A DNA stretch of 64,000 nt from Gluconacetobacter liquefaciens (GCF_003350405.1 NZ_QQAW01000003.1:394845-458844), one strand, 5' to 3'. Positions 16,433 to 25,693 are shown, numbered from the stretch's first letter. The notes: generated by a model from the letters alone, not told the origin. Program-made: numbers and translations.

Positions 16433-18313
16433 ATGGACGGCGACGCCACTGCCGTCTCCCGCCTCCGGGGCGTCGAGGCGATTCAGCAAGCCCTCCAGAC
16501 CATGCCGCTTTCTCCCGGTGTCTATCGCATGATCGGCGAGAAGGGAGAGGTACTGTACGTCGGCAAGGCGCGGCTGCTGAAGCGGCGGGTGACGTCCTAT
16601 ACCCACTTGGGCAAGCTGCCCGAGCGGCTGCGGCGGATGGTGTCCGAGACGGTGACGATGGAGATCGTCACCACGCATACCGAGGCCGAGGCACTGCTGC
16701 TGGAAGCCAATTATATCAAGCGCATGAAGCCGCGCTTCAATATCCTGCTGCGCGACGACAAGAGCTATCCGTGGATCATGATGAGCGATGGCGATGCGTT
16801 TCCGCAGATCGCGAAACATCGTGGCAAGCTGGTCAAAGGGGCATCCTACTGGGGGCCGTTTGCTTCGGCCTGGGCGGTCAACCAGACGCTGAACCTGCTT
16901 CAGCGGGTGTTCCTGCTGCGGTCATGCTCGGACGCCGTGTTCAACGCGCGCACCCGGCCATGTCTGCTGTTTCAGATCAAGCGCTGCTCGGCACCTTGTG
17001 TCGGGCGCATCGAGCCGGCGGATTATGCCCATCTGGTGGAGCAGGCGCGGGCCTTTCTGTCCGGCCAGCGCAACGGCCTGCGCGATGAGCTGGTGCGGGA
17101 GATGGAGGAGGCGGCGGCCAGCCTGGCGTTCGAGCGCGCGGCCACCATTCGCGACCGGATCCGTGGCTTCGCGGCGATGCAGGATTCGTCGGTCATCAAT
17201 CCCGCGTCGCTGGACGATGCGGATATCGTGGCGATCGCCCAGGTGGCGGGGCAGTCCTGCATTCAGGTCTTTTTCATCCGCGGCGGCCGCAACAACGGCA
17301 ATCGCGCCTTCTTTCCGATCCATGCCCGTGACGAGGCGCCGGGCGATGTGCTGGGCGCGTTCCTGTCGCAATTCTATGACGACAAGCCGCCGCCGGCGCA
17401 GATCCTGCTGAATTGCGAGATCGCGGAGCATGACCTGATGGCCGATGCGCTGGGCATCAAGCGAGGCCGCAAGGTCGAGATCCTCGTGCCGCAGCGGGGT
17501 GAGAAGCGTGCGGTCGTCGAGCATGCGGAGACGAACGCGCGCGAGGCGATGGAACGCAAGATGGCCGAAAGCACGGCCCAGGCGAAGCTGCTGGACGGCG
17601 TAGCGGATCTGTTCGGGCTCGATACAGCGCCGCGCCGGATCGAGATCTACGACAACAGCCATATCATGGGTACCAATGCCTATGGCGTCATGGTGGTGGC
17701 CGGGCCGGAGGGATTCGACCGTCGGAGTTATCGCAAGTTCGCGATTCGCGGGCCGATCACGCCGGGGGACGATTTTGCGATGATGCGCGAGGTGCTGGAA
17801 CGGCGCTTCAGCCGTGCCCTGCGCGAGCGCGAGGCGGAAGGCGGTGCGGCCGACTGGCCGGATATCGTCCTGATCGACGGCGGAGCGGGCCAGTATTCTG
17901 CCGTGCGGACGATCCTGGATGAACTCGGCGTGTCGGACGTCACGCTGGTGGCGATCGCCAAGGGGCCCGATCGGGATGCCGGGCGGGAATGGTTCCATGT
18001 GGCCGACCGTCCGGCCTTCCAACTGCCACTACGCGATCCGGTACTGTATTATTTACAGCGGCTGCGTGACGAATCTCACCGTTTCGCCATTTCCACCCAT
18101 CGCGCCGGCCGGTCCAAGGCGCTGGTCAAGTCGGAACTCGACGAAATTCCGGGTGTCGGCGCGGCGCGTAAGCGCGCGCTGCTCAATCAGTTCGGTTCGG
18201 CCCGTGGGGTGAGGCAGGCGGGACTGGCGGAACTGGAGGCGACGCCGGGGATCAACCGTGAGACCGCACGGGTCGTCTATGGCCATTTCCACCCCGGCTG
18301 GAGCGGGGCGTAG
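16433..18313 (+). CDS. uvrC: Excinuclease ABC subunit C
   Basis: This is a 626-residue nucleotide-excision-repair nuclease. The N-terminal GIY-YIG domain reads SPGVYRMIG then [19 protein letters not shown] domain lies near residues 215-250 ([19 protein letters not shown]). The RNase-H-like 5' nuclease domain contains EIYDNSHI and VLIDGGAGQ, and two helix-hairpin-helix motifs close the protein ([25 protein letters not shown]). The ATG at 16433 is chosen for its GGGGAGG ribosome site; one at 16409 lacks it. It is first in a conserved alphaproteobacterial order with pgsA and moaDE. Confidence 0.95.
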   Translation: MDGDATAVSRLRGVEAIQQALQTMPLSPGVYRMIGEKGEVLYVGKARLLKRRVTSYTHLGKLPERLRRMVSETVTMEIVTTHTEAEALLLEANYIKRMKPRFNILLRDDKSYPWIMMSDGDAFPQIAKHRGKLVKGASYWGPFASAWAVNQTLNLLQRVFLLRSCSDAVFNARTRPCLLFQIKRCSAPCVGRIEPADYAHLVEQARAFLSGQRNGLRDELVREMEEAAASLAFERAATIRDRIRGFAAMQDSSVINPASLDDADIVAIAQVAGQSCIQVFFIRGGRNNGNRAFFPIHARDEAPGDVLGAFLSQFYDDKPPPAQILLNCEIAEHDLMADALGIKRGRKVEILVPQRGEKRAVVEHAETNAREAMERKMAESTAQAKLLDGVADLFGLDTAPRRIEIYDNSHIMGTNAYGVMVVAGPEGFDRRSYRKFAIRGPITPGDDFAMMREVLERRFSRALREREAEGGAADWPDIVLIDGGAGQYSAVRTILDELGVSDVTLVAIAKGPDRDAGREWFHVADRPAFQLPLRDPVLYYLQRLRDESHRFAISTHRAGRSKALVKSELDEIPGVGAARKRALLNQFGSARGVRQAGLAELEATPGINRETARVVYGHFHPGWSGA

Positions 18314-18412
18314 CGCCCATGACCGACGTTGAGGCAGGTGTGAGCGATTTCTTCATCAGACCGGCGTGAAGTACCGTTCCTGTTCGACGTGTCTTGCTGT
18401 ACGGTGCATCCG

Positions 18413-19009
18413 ATGCTGACCGACCTGCCCAATATCCTGACCCTGTCGCGGATTGGGGCGATTCCCGTCCTGGTTGCCCTCGTGGCGATGGGGGGGGCGA
18501 TGATGGATTGCGCGGCCTGCCTGCTATTCATCGCGGCGGCGATCACCGATTATCTTGATGGTCGGCTGGCGCGCGCGCGGCAGCAATATTCCGAACTGGG
18601 CCGGATGCTCGATCCGATCGCCGACAAGCTGCTGGTCGGCGCGTCGCTGATGATGTTGGCCGGAACCGACCATCTGCCCTTCGGCGCACTGTATCCGGCC
18701 ATCATCATTCTGGCGCGGGAGATCCTGATCAGCGGCATGCGTGAATTCCTGGCCGCGACGCGGATCAGCCTGCCGGTGACGCGGCTGGCCAAATGGAAGA
18801 CAGGCATCCAGATGACGGCGATCGGCTTCCTGCTGGCGGGCGACGGGACGGGCCGACTGTTGCATATGCCATGGCTCCCGGTCGGGCTGATCGGGTCGAT
18901 CCTGCTCTGGATCGCGGCCGTTCTGACGGTCATGACCGGATGGGATTACCTCATGACCGCCCTGCGACATATCGGCCGCCACGATGGCGCGTCAAAAATC
19001 GCGTCCTGA
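18413..19009 (+). CDS. pgsA: CDP-diacylglycerol--glycerol-3-phosphate 3-phosphatidyltransferase
   Basis: This is a 198-residue integral membrane enzyme that makes phosphatidylglycerophosphate, the first step to phosphatidylglycerol and cardiolipin. The CDP-alcohol phosphatidyltransferase signature D-G-x2-A-R-x8-G-x3-D-x3-D is complete (DGRLARARQQYSEL, then GRMLDPIADK). The N-terminus (LPNILTLSRIGAIPVLVAL) is the usual family start, so the ATG at 18413 is preferred over an upstream start 24 bases earlier. Several hydrophobic helices follow. It lies between uvrC and a lipoprotein gene. Confidence 0.93.
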   Translation: MLTDLPNILTLSRIGAIPVLVALVAMGGAMMDCAACLLFIAAAITDYLDGRLARARQQYSELGRMLDPIADKLLVGASLMMLAGTDHLPFGALYPAIIILAREILISGMREFLAATRISLPVTRLAKWKTGIQMTAIGFLLAGDGTGRLLHMPWLPVGLIGSILLWIAAVLTVMTGWDYLMTALRHIGRHDGASKIAS

Positions 19010-19101
19010 TTGTATCGTTGCATTTCATGCCACTTGTGGTTGTGGAAACGAATGGGCAGACTTCCAATCGCGGGCGGTGCAGGCGCGGGCGGAGGGGCAG
19101 G

Positions 19102-19635
19102 ATGATACGCAGGGCGGCGGTGCTTTCACTGCTGGTATTGCAGGCGGGTTGTGCCGGGTTCGGCAAGGTGATGGCCGATGATGCAACCTTTCCCGGAGTC
19201 AATCCAAACCTGCCTGGGGGGGATGCCGAGAACCTGCGTCGCGCCCGGGGGGAAGGGGTCGCGGAGCGGCCGATCTTGCCCCAGGGCGGCAATATGTGGC
19301 CGGGTCCGCCCGCACCGCTGCCAACCCTGGGCGATGCGACGCGGGAACGCCATGGGGCTGACGATGACGGCCTGCCGGCCGATGCGGCCACAGGCCCGGA
19401 ACTGCCCGAGGGCGGCACGCTGAGCGCGGGCGAACAGGCGGAGATCCGGGGTGGGGTGCAGAACTCCTCGGTTCGGACACCGGGCCCTTCGGCGGGGCAG
19501 GAGGATGTTGCACCTGCCAGATCCGGCCAGACGGCCTCGACCATCGTTATTCCCAATGGTGACGGCACCAGCACGATCATTACCCCGGATGGCACCGTGA
19601 AGACGGTGCGGGACACGCAGGGCGTTTCCAGATAG
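19102..19635 (+). CDS. Small proline/glycine-rich lipoprotein of unknown function
   Basis: This is a 177-residue protein from the ATG at 19102, which has a strong GGAGGGG site; the frame is open further upstream but overlaps pgsA. The N-terminus is a lipoprotein signal (LSLLVLQAGCAG). The rest is low-complexity and rich in Pro, Gly, Asp and Ala. It ends in a short strand-turn unit (STIVIPNGDGTSTIITPDG) like those of small alphaproteobacterial envelope proteins. I recognise no enzyme family. It sits between pgsA and moaD. Confidence 0.6.
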   Translation: MIRRAAVLSLLVLQAGCAGFGKVMADDATFPGVNPNLPGGDAENLRRARGEGVAERPILPQGGNMWPGPPAPLPTLGDATRERHGADDDGLPADAATGPELPEGGTLSAGEQAEIRGGVQNSSVRTPGPSAGQEDVAPARSGQTASTIVIPNGDGTSTIITPDGTVKTVRDTQGVSR

Positions 19636-19693
19636 GAACAGCCGCGCGGCTGGGTCGGAAGGCGGGCCCGGCGATGACGGGGAGGCGGTGCGC

Positions 19694-19954
19694 ATGGTGG
19701 AAATTCTGTATTTCGCCTGGCTTCGGGATCGGCTGGGCCGGTCGCGGGAGACGTTCGTGCTGCCGCGCGACGGGACACCTTCGGTTCGCGACATCATGGA
19801 TGGGCTGCGCCGGCGTGGTGGTGCTTATGAAGAGGTATTCGCCGAAGGCGGCGGAGCGATCCGCTGTGCCGTCAATCAGGAATTCGCCACACTCGATGCG
19901 CCCGTGCGAGCGGACGACGAACTGGCTTTCTTTCCGCCTGTGACGGGGGGATAG
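19694..19954 (+). CDS. moaD: Molybdopterin synthase small subunit
   Basis: This 86-residue ubiquitin-like sulfur carrier supplies the dithiolene sulfurs of molybdopterin. It ends in the invariant Gly-Gly (FFPPVTGG) that is thiocarboxylated by MoeB. The N-terminus VEILYFAWLRDRLG is the typical first strand and helix. The ATG at 19694 is preferred because GGAGG lies eight bases upstream; a GTG six bases earlier is too close to it. The stop lies three bases before the moaE start. Confidence 0.93.
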   Translation: MVEILYFAWLRDRLGRSRETFVLPRDGTPSVRDIMDGLRRRGGAYEEVFAEGGGAIRCAVNQEFATLDAPVRADDELAFFPPVTGG

Positions 19955-19957
19955 ACC

Positions 19958-20428
19958 GTGCTGGTCGATATCCGGGTGCAGGAAGAGACCTTCTCGCTGG
20001 ACGCCGAGATCGCACGGCTGGCCGGAGCTGGATTCGATGTCGGCGGGATCGGTGCCTTCATCGGGCTGGTGCGAGGGGATGCGGGGCTGGCCGCGCTGGC
20101 CCTGGAGCATTATCCGGGCATGACCGAATCCATGATCGCGCGAATCGTGGCGCAGGCCGGCGCCCGATTCGGCCTGCTGGCCTGCACCGTCATCCACCGG
20201 ATAGGGCGGTTGCCGGTCGGGGCGCCGATCGTGCTGGTGCTGTGCGCGGCGGCCCATCGCGGTGCAGCGCTTGAGGCGACGGGGTTTGTGATCGACTGGC
20301 TGAAGACACAGGCACCGTTCTGGAAACGCGAGGATTATCCGGACGGGCAGGCGAGGTGGGTCGCCGCGCGCGAAAGCGACGAAGCGGCGGCGGGCCGATG
20401 GGACACGGGTGGCCCGTCGGAGGCGTAA
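19958..20428 (+). CDS. moaE: Molybdopterin synthase large subunit
   Basis: This 156-residue catalytic subunit converts precursor Z (cPMP) to molybdopterin together with MoaD. Family motifs are present: GAFIGLVR, LEHYPGMTE, IHRIGRLPVG, VLCAAAHRGAALEAT, and the catalytic-loop Lys residues in WLKTQAPFWKRE. The start is GTG with a G-run about eight bases upstream. The C-terminal 20 residues are an unconserved tail. It is the last gene of the uvrC-pgsA-moaDE run. A gap of about 230 bases separates it from nrdA. Confidence 0.93.
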   Translation: MLVDIRVQEETFSLDAEIARLAGAGFDVGGIGAFIGLVRGDAGLAALALEHYPGMTESMIARIVAQAGARFGLLACTVIHRIGRLPVGAPIVLVLCAAAHRGAALEATGFVIDWLKTQAPFWKREDYPDGQARWVAARESDEAAAGRWDTGGPSEA

Positions 20429-20547
20429 CGACTTTCCTCTCGGCTGGCCGCAGGGCACCCCTGAGAGAAGGCGAAGAAAAAAAACTTTTTGCTTGACGCG
20501 GAAAGTCCTGACTTCGCGTCGAACGGGCCTCTTGCCGTCTCGGCATC

Positions 20548-20563
20548 TTCATATATCTAGTGC
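20548..20563 (+). promoter_or_regulatory. NrdR-box-like element 1 upstream of nrdAB
   Basis: TTCATATATCTAGTGC matches the NrdR consensus (ACAC-W-ATATAT-W-GTGT) at about 10 of 16 positions, best in the right half. Its start is 32 bases, three helical turns, upstream of the better second box. Paired boxes at this spacing are the usual architecture for the NrdR repressor of ribonucleotide reductase genes. Confidence 0.45.
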
Positions 20564-20571
20564 GTTCTTGG

Positions 20572-20601
20572 TTGCCCTGACGCGATATGTAGCGTCATAA
20601 T
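20572..20601 (+). promoter_or_regulatory. Predicted nrdAB promoter
   Basis: A -35-like TTGCCC (20572-20577) and a -10-like CATAAT (20596-20601) are separated by 18 bases. The second NrdR-like box fills the spacer exactly, which would allow direct repression by blocking RNA polymerase. The nrdA start is about 60 bases downstream. Confidence 0.45.
20580..20595 (+). promoter_or_regulatory. NrdR-box-like element 2 upstream of nrdAB
   Basis: ACGCGATATGTAGCGT matches the NrdR consensus at 12 of 16 positions and is nearly palindromic (ACGC...GCGT arms). It lies between the proposed -35 and -10 hexamers. Confidence 0.55.
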
Positions 20602-20659
20602 GCCGCCCCGGACATAAGCCACAAACGCCGTGTCCCGGCGAATTTCACGGAGATGATGG

Positions 20660-22594
20660 ATGAGCCTGGATGACGTATCCGGAACCGTGTCTGATCGTCC
20701 GGTCGATGAGCGTGGCCCGTTTCAGGACCACGAATCTGGCCAGACGCCCGACATGTTCGATGATGTCGTCCAGCTACCCGGCCACCATCCCGTGCGGGTC
20801 AATCGGTCGCGCGACGCGCTGCTGACGCCGTTCGGCAAGGCGACGCTGGATAACCGTTATCTGCTGGATGGCGAAAGCTATCAGGATCTGTTCGGGCGCG
20901 TCGCATCCTATTACGGTGCCGATCCGGGGCATGCCCAGCGGCTGTATGACTATATCTCACGCCACTGGTTCATGCCGGCGACGCCCGTGCTCTCCAATGG
21001 CGGGACGACGCGCGGCCTGCCGATCTCCTGTTTCCTGAACGAGGCCAACGACAGCCTGCGCGGCATCGTCGATCTGTGGAACGAGAATGTCTGGCTGGCC
21101 AGCAAGGGCGGCGGCATCGGCTCCTATTGGGGCAATCTGCGCTCGATCGGCGAGAATGTCGGCCGTAACGGCAAGACGTCAGGCGTGATCCCTTTCATCC
21201 GCGTGATGGACAGCCTGACGCTGGCGATCAGCCAGGGGTCGCTGCGCCGGGGATCGGCCGCCGTGTATCTGCCGGTCTGGCATCCCGAGATCGAGGAATT
21301 CATCGAGATCCGCCGCCCGACCGGCGGCGATCCGAACCGCAAGGCGCTGAACCTGCATCATGGCGTGCTGGTGTCGGACGCATTCATGCGTGCCGTGGCC
21401 GAGGATGCGGAATGGGCGCTGCTGTCGCCCAAGGATGGCGCGCATATTCGCCACGTCTCCGCGCGGTCGTTGTGGATTCGGATCCTGACGGCACGGATGG
21501 AGCAGGGTGAGCCCTACATCATCTATTCCGATCATGTGAACAACGCGCGGCCCGAGCATCACAAGCTGGCGGGGCTGGAGGTCAAGACCTCGAACCTGTG
21601 CGCCGAGATCACGCTGCCGACCGGTATCGACCATCACGGCCAGGAACGTACGGCTGTCTGCTGCCTGTCGTCCCTCAACCTGGAAACCTGGGAAGAGTGG
21701 AAGGACGATCCGCAGTTCATCGAGGACGTGATGCTGTTCCTCGACAACGTGCTGCAGGATTTCATCGACCGGGCGCCGGACGACATGGCGCGCGCCAAAT
21801 ATGCGGCCTCGCGCGAGCGATCGGTCGGGCTGGGGGTGATGGGCTTCCATTCCTTCCTGCAGGCGAACAACGTGCCGTTCGAAAGCGTGATCGCGAAGGT
21901 CTGGAACAAGCGGATTTTCAAGCATATTCGCGAGCAGGCCGACAAGGCGTCGCGCAAGCTGGCCGAACTGCGCGGAGCGTGCCCGGACGCGGCGGAATAT
22001 GGCGTGATGGAGCGCTTCTCCAACAAGATGGCGATTGCGCCGACGGCTTCGATTTCCATCATCGCCGGCAATTCCAGCCCCGGAATCGAGCCGATTGCCG
22101 CCAACGTCTTCCTGCAGAAGACGCTTTCCGGCTCGTTTACGGTGCGCAACCGGCATCTGACCAAGCTGCTGATCGATAAAGGTCAGAACACCGACGAGGT
22201 GTGGTCGTCGATCACCCTGACCCAGGGCAGCGTCCAGCATCTGGACTTCCTGACCCAGCAGGAAAAGGATGTCTTCAAGACCGCCTTCGAACTCGACCAG
22301 CGCTGGGTGGTGGAGCATGCGGCCGATCGCGCCGGCTATATCTGCCAGGCGCAGTCGATCAATCTGTTCCTGCCCGCGAACGTGCATAAGCGCGACCTGC
22401 ACCAGATCCATTACCTGGCATGGAAGCGGGGCGTGAAATCGCTGTACTATTGCCGTTCGCTGTCGATCCAGCGGGCGGATACCGTCAGCAACGTGCTGGA
22501 CAAGAGCGACGTCCTGGTCCCGGAGCCGGCAGCGGCCGCGCCGGGCACACCGACGTCATCCACCAATTACGATGAATGCCTGGCCTGCCAGTAA
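20660..22594 (+). CDS. nrdA: Ribonucleoside-diphosphate reductase alpha subunit (class Ia, short form)
   Basis: This 644-residue catalytic subunit reduces ribonucleotides for DNA synthesis. The active-site Cys pair lies in GLPISCFL and CCLSSLNL. The radical and catalytic residues are in TSNLCAEITLP (the N-x-C-x-E motif), the radical-transfer tyrosines in SLYYCRS, and the redox-relay CxxC in the terminal ECLACQ. It is over 100 residues shorter than E. coli NrdA. The N-terminus goes straight into the LTPFGKATLDNRYL region, so the ATP-cone overall-activity domain seems to be missing. An AGATGATG-type site precedes the ATG. It forms an operon with nrdB 70 bases downstream. Confidence 0.94.
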   Translation: MSLDDVSGTVSDRPVDERGPFQDHESGQTPDMFDDVVQLPGHHPVRVNRSRDALLTPFGKATLDNRYLLDGESYQDLFGRVASYYGADPGHAQRLYDYISRHWFMPATPVLSNGGTTRGLPISCFLNEANDSLRGIVDLWNENVWLASKGGGIGSYWGNLRSIGENVGRNGKTSGVIPFIRVMDSLTLAISQGSLRRGSAAVYLPVWHPEIEEFIEIRRPTGGDPNRKALNLHHGVLVSDAFMRAVAEDAEWALLSPKDGAHIRHVSARSLWIRILTARMEQGEPYIIYSDHVNNARPEHHKLAGLEVKTSNLCAEITLPTGIDHHGQERTAVCCLSSLNLETWEEWKDDPQFIEDVMLFLDNVLQDFIDRAPDDMARAKYAASRERSVGLGVMGFHSFLQANNVPFESVIAKVWNKRIFKHIREQADKASRKLAELRGACPDAAEYGVMERFSNKMAIAPTASISIIAGNSSPGIEPIAANVFLQKTLSGSFTVRNRHLTKLLIDKGQNTDEVWSSITLTQGSVQHLDFLTQQEKDVFKTAFELDQRWVVEHAADRAGYICQAQSINLFLPANVHKRDLHQIHYLAWKRGVKSLYYCRSLSIQRADTVSNVLDKSDVLVPEPAAAAPGTPTSSTNYDECLACQ

Positions 22595-22663
22595 GCCGGT
22601 AAGGCGGCGCGGCCGCCTACTCTTGCAGGCTGTTTGCCGCATTGCTGTCGCGGAGAAGACGAC

Positions 22664-23692
22664 ATGACCGACACCCTCAACGCGCCTCAGCCCGAGGGCG
22701 AAGCCCATTTCGACCTGCTGACGGCAAATCCGGTCTACAAGCCGTTCCGCTATCCGTGGGCCTACGATGCGTGGCTGACGCAGCAGCGCGTCCATTGGCT
22801 GCCGGAAGAAGTGCCGCTGGCCGATGATGTGAAAGATTGGCACCGCACCCTGACCGAAAGCGAGCGGCATCTGGTCACGCAGATTTTCCGCTTCTTCACG
22901 CAGTCGGATGTGGAGGTGAACAATTGCTACATGAAGCATTACAGCCGGGTGTTCAAACCGACTGAAGTGCTGATGATGCTGTCGGCCTTCTCGAATATCG
23001 AGACGATCCATATCGCCGCCTACAGTCATTTGCTCGATACGATCGGCATGCCCGAGTCCGAGTATTCCGCTTTCCTTAAGTATAAGGAAATGAAGGATAA
23101 ATATGACTATATGCAGGGCTTTTCGGTCGACAGCAAATACGACATTGCCCGCACGCTCGCAGCCTTCGGCGCGTTTACCGAGGGGCTGCAGCTTTTTGCG
23201 TCCTTCGCCATTCTGCTGAATTTCCCACGCTTCAACAAGCTGAAGGGCATGGGTCAGATCGTGTCATGGTCGGTGCGGGACGAGACCCTGCATTGTCTGT
23301 CCATGGCGCGGCTGTTCCGTACCTTCATCCATGAAAATCCGGAAATCTGGACCGAGAAGCTGCGTGAGGACATCCGCCAGGTCTGCCGCGACATCGTCGA
23401 TCATGAAGACGCATTCATCGATCTGTGCTTCGAGATGGGGCCGGTCGAGGGCCTCGATGCCGATCTGGTCAAGACCTATATCCGCTTCGTGGCCGACCGC
23501 CGGCTGAGCCTGCTGGGACTGGACGGGATGTACCATGTCCCCGCGAACCCGCTACCGTGGCTGGACGACATGCTCAACGCCGTGGAGCATACGAATTTCT
23601 TCGAAAACCGCGCGACGGAATACAGCCGGGCCTCGACCTCGGGCACCTGGGAAGAGGCGTTCGAGGAGAGCATCTTCCAGTCGGACGGCTGA
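22664..23692 (+). CDS. nrdB: Ribonucleoside-diphosphate reductase beta subunit (class Ia)
   Basis: This 342-residue radical-generating subunit houses the di-iron centre and tyrosyl radical. The helix SAFSNIETIHIAAYSHLLD carries the Glu and His iron ligands, with the radical Tyr four residues after the His (E-x2-H-x3-Y). The second ligand pair is in SWSVRDETLHC. The C-terminus is acidic, as needed to dock on NrdA. The ATG at 22664 has a GGAG site; an earlier in-frame start at 22634 lacks one. The gene ends one base before the stop of the convergent methyltransferase gene. Confidence 0.95.
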   Translation: MTDTLNAPQPEGEAHFDLLTANPVYKPFRYPWAYDAWLTQQRVHWLPEEVPLADDVKDWHRTLTESERHLVTQIFRFFTQSDVEVNNCYMKHYSRVFKPTEVLMMLSAFSNIETIHIAAYSHLLDTIGMPESEYSAFLKYKEMKDKYDYMQGFSVDSKYDIARTLAAFGAFTEGLQLFASFAILLNFPRFNKLKGMGQIVSWSVRDETLHCLSMARLFRTFIHENPEIWTEKLREDIRQVCRDIVDHEDAFIDLCFEMGPVEGLDADLVKTYIRFVADRRLSLLGLDGMYHVPANPLPWLDDMLNAVEHTNFFENRATEYSRASTSGTWEEAFEESIFQSDG

Positions 23693-23693
23693 T

Positions 23694-24518
23694 TTATCCG
23701 GCGTCCAATGGTGCTCCGTCGCGCAGGATGGCGTCGGCCTCCGGCGTGAAATGTCCATCTGCCCGGTGCAGCGTCATGCCGGGCAGGAGGGCGGCGTCCC
23801 CCCGACCGCCGACGCGCCCCTGGACCAGCACGATTCTCGCCGGCCGACCAGCCTTGGGCCAGAACGGGATCAGGCGGATCGACCCAATACCGTGTGCCCG
23901 CATGGACGCGATCGCCGCGTCGAGTGAGGCGGCGGGCAGGGCGAGAGTCAGCGTGCCATGATGGCGCACCTGTCGCCCCAGACTGCGGACCCAGACATTC
24001 AGCATATCGTTCGCTCCGACGCGCCGCGCGATATCGCGGCGTGGATTGGGCGAGGCGCTGGCATCAGTCCGATGCCAGGGCGGATTGGCGAAGGCGTGGT
24101 CGAAACCGCCTCCCTGGAGCGGAAATTCGGCGATGGCAGGCAAATCGGGCAGTGTCGCGCACAGTGCGTGCAACCGGTCGAAGCCATTGTCGTTGAAATT
24201 GGTCTGGGCGAGGGCTGCGGTGCGGGTATCACGTTCCACGCCGACGCAAGCGATGTCAGCCACCCGCCAGGCCAGGCACATCAATCCCGCGCCAGCCCCG
24301 CATCCACCTTCCAGGATGCGCTGGCCGGGGCGGGCAGGGACGGAGGCCGCCATCAGGACGGGCTCCAATCCCGTGCGATAGCCCTTGCGAAATTGCCGGT
24401 AGCGGAGCCGGCCGTCGAGCAGCGTTCCGTGGCTCAGGACCTCGATAGACGCGTCGTCCGCAGCACATGCCAGATGCGGCGTCGGCTCATGTATGATGTC
24501 CTTCGGCTTGACCGTCAT
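23694..24518 (-). CDS. TrmN6-like class I SAM-dependent methyltransferase
   Basis: This is a 274-residue enzyme. The SAM-binding motif I is RILEGGCGAGAG, the acidic ribose-binding residue lies in CVGVERDTR, and the catalytic N6-adenine motif is FANPPWHR. Methyltransferases with NPPW modify adenine N6, and the layout with an N-terminal lead-in (RKGYRTGLEPVLMAA) matches the tRNA1(Val) A37 N6-methyltransferase / YfiC group. The RNA target is inferred. The start is uncertain: ATGs at 24518, 24533 and 24593 are possible. The shorter ones avoid running into the divergent prenyltransferase gene. Confidence 0.7.
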   Translation of the reverse strand: MTVKPKDIIHEPTPHLACAADDASIEVLSHGTLLDGRLRYRQFRKGYRTGLEPVLMAASVPARPGQRILEGGCGAGAGLMCLAWRVADIACVGVERDTRTAALAQTNFNDNGFDRLHALCATLPDLPAIAEFPLQGGGFDHAFANPPWHRTDASASPNPRRDIARRVGANDMLNVWVRSLGRQVRHHGTLTLALPAASLDAAIASMRAHGIGSIRLIPFWPKAGRPARIVLVQGRVGGRGDAALLPGMTLHRADGHFTPEADAILRDGAPLDAG

Positions 24519-24576
24519 TCTCACGCCGCTCATATGTTCTACAGACCAATCCAACGGGGTCGGGGAGTTTAACCTT

Positions 24577-25653
24577 TTGGGCGTTGCAGTCACTCTGCCG
24601 GAATCCGAGAAAACGGCAACCGCGAAGCATTCCGGCTCCGGCGCTTCGGCGCAGGAAGGGGCCGAAGCTGCTTTGCAGGAGTTGTCGAGCTATCTCGCCG
24701 ACGACATGGCCGCGTGCAATCGCGCCATCATCGAGCGGATGGATAGTCCAGTCGCTCTGATCCCCCAGTTGGCCGCCCATCTGGTGGCGGCCGGCGGCAA
24801 GCGGCTGCGGCCGCTGCTGACGCTGGCTTCGGCGCGCCTGTGCGACTACCCGGTCGGCCCGGACCATCAGCGCCATGTCGCATTGGCCGCGTGCGTGGAA
24901 TTTATCCATACCGCGACCTTGCTGCATGACGACGTGGTGGATGAGAGCCAGTTGCGGCGCGGGTTGGCCAGCGCCAACGCCGTGTTCGGCAACAAGGCAT
25001 CGGTGCTGGTGGGCGATTTCCTGTTCGCCCGTTCGTTTCAGTTGATGACGGATGACGGTTCGCTGAAGGTGATGGCGATCCTGTCCTCGGCGTCGGCGAC
25101 GATCGCCGAGGGCGAGGTTCTGCAGATGTCGACGCAGAACGATCTGTCCACGTCGGTCGATCAGTACCTCACGGTCATCCACGGCAAGACGGCGGCCCTG
25201 TTTGCCGCTGCCTGTCGCGTCGGAGCGGTGGTGGCCAAGCGACCGGAAGCCGAGGAAGAGGCGCTGGAAGCGTTCGGCACCAATCTGGGCATGGCCTTCC
25301 AACTGGTTGACGATGCGCTGGACTACGCGGCGGACCAGGCCGTGCTGGGCAAGACCGTGGGCGACGATTTCCGCGAAGGCAAGATCACGCTTCCGGTCCT
25401 GGCGGCGTATGCTGCTGGAAGCGAGGAGGATCGCCGGTTCTGGCGGCGGGTCATCGAGGAGAGCGAACAGGCGCCCGAGGATCTTGACCATGCTCTGGCG
25501 CTGATCGCCCGGACCGACGCCATCGGTGTGACGCTGGATCGTGCCGCCGTCTATGCCCGCGCGGCATGTGAGGCACTGAATATCTTCCCCGATAGCCGTT
25601 TGCGCCGTTTGTTGCAGGATACAGCGTCCTACACCGTCAGCCGGGCCCGCTGA
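24577..25653 (+). CDS. ispB: Polyprenyl diphosphate synthase for ubiquinone side chain (IspB-like)
   Basis: This is a 358-residue trans-prenyl chain elongation enzyme. The two Asp-rich motifs are LLHDDVVDES and QLVDDALDYA, and GGKRLRPLLTL is the family's first conserved block. It makes the C45-C50 isoprenoid tail of ubiquinone, which acetic acid bacteria need for their membrane dehydrogenases. The exact chain length cannot be read. I propose a TTG start at 24577: GGGGAG lies about nine bases upstream, and this keeps the gene clear of the divergent methyltransferase. An ATG at 24493 would overlap that gene by more than 20 codons' worth of sequence. Confidence 0.88.
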   Translation: MGVAVTLPESEKTATAKHSGSGASAQEGAEAALQELSSYLADDMAACNRAIIERMDSPVALIPQLAAHLVAAGGKRLRPLLTLASARLCDYPVGPDHQRHVALAACVEFIHTATLLHDDVVDESQLRRGLASANAVFGNKASVLVGDFLFARSFQLMTDDGSLKVMAILSSASATIAEGEVLQMSTQNDLSTSVDQYLTVIHGKTAALFAAACRVGAVVAKRPEAEEEALEAFGTNLGMAFQLVDDALDYAADQAVLGKTVGDDFREGKITLPVLAAYAAGSEEDRRFWRRVIEESEQAPEDLDHALALIARTDAIGVTLDRAAVYARAACEALNIFPDSRLRRLLQDTASYTVSRAR

Positions 25654-25663
25654 GCGCCCGATC

Positions 25664-25693
25664 GGGAAAGGCACCCCCGACGGGCCTTTTCCG
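25664..25693 (+). terminator. Weak hairpin after ispB
   Basis: GGAAAGGC and GCCTTTTCC face each other around a GC-rich loop, with one bulged T, just after the ispB stop. No clean T-run follows. It may end transcription between the convergent ispB and murI genes. Confidence 0.35.

Noticed and set aside
16922..18022. Long open frame antisense to uvrC
   Set aside because: It is a GC-rich shadow: the opposite strand has every UvrC motif and the antisense product is Arg/His-rich with no family features.
21179..22411. 410-codon open frame antisense to nrdA
   Set aside because: nrdA on the other strand has all active-site motifs. The antisense product has no signal, motif or ribosome site.
24487..25674. 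395-codon open frame antisense to ispB
   Set aside because: Asp-rich prenyltransferase motifs lie on the plus strand, and the antisense frame is a codon-bias artefact.
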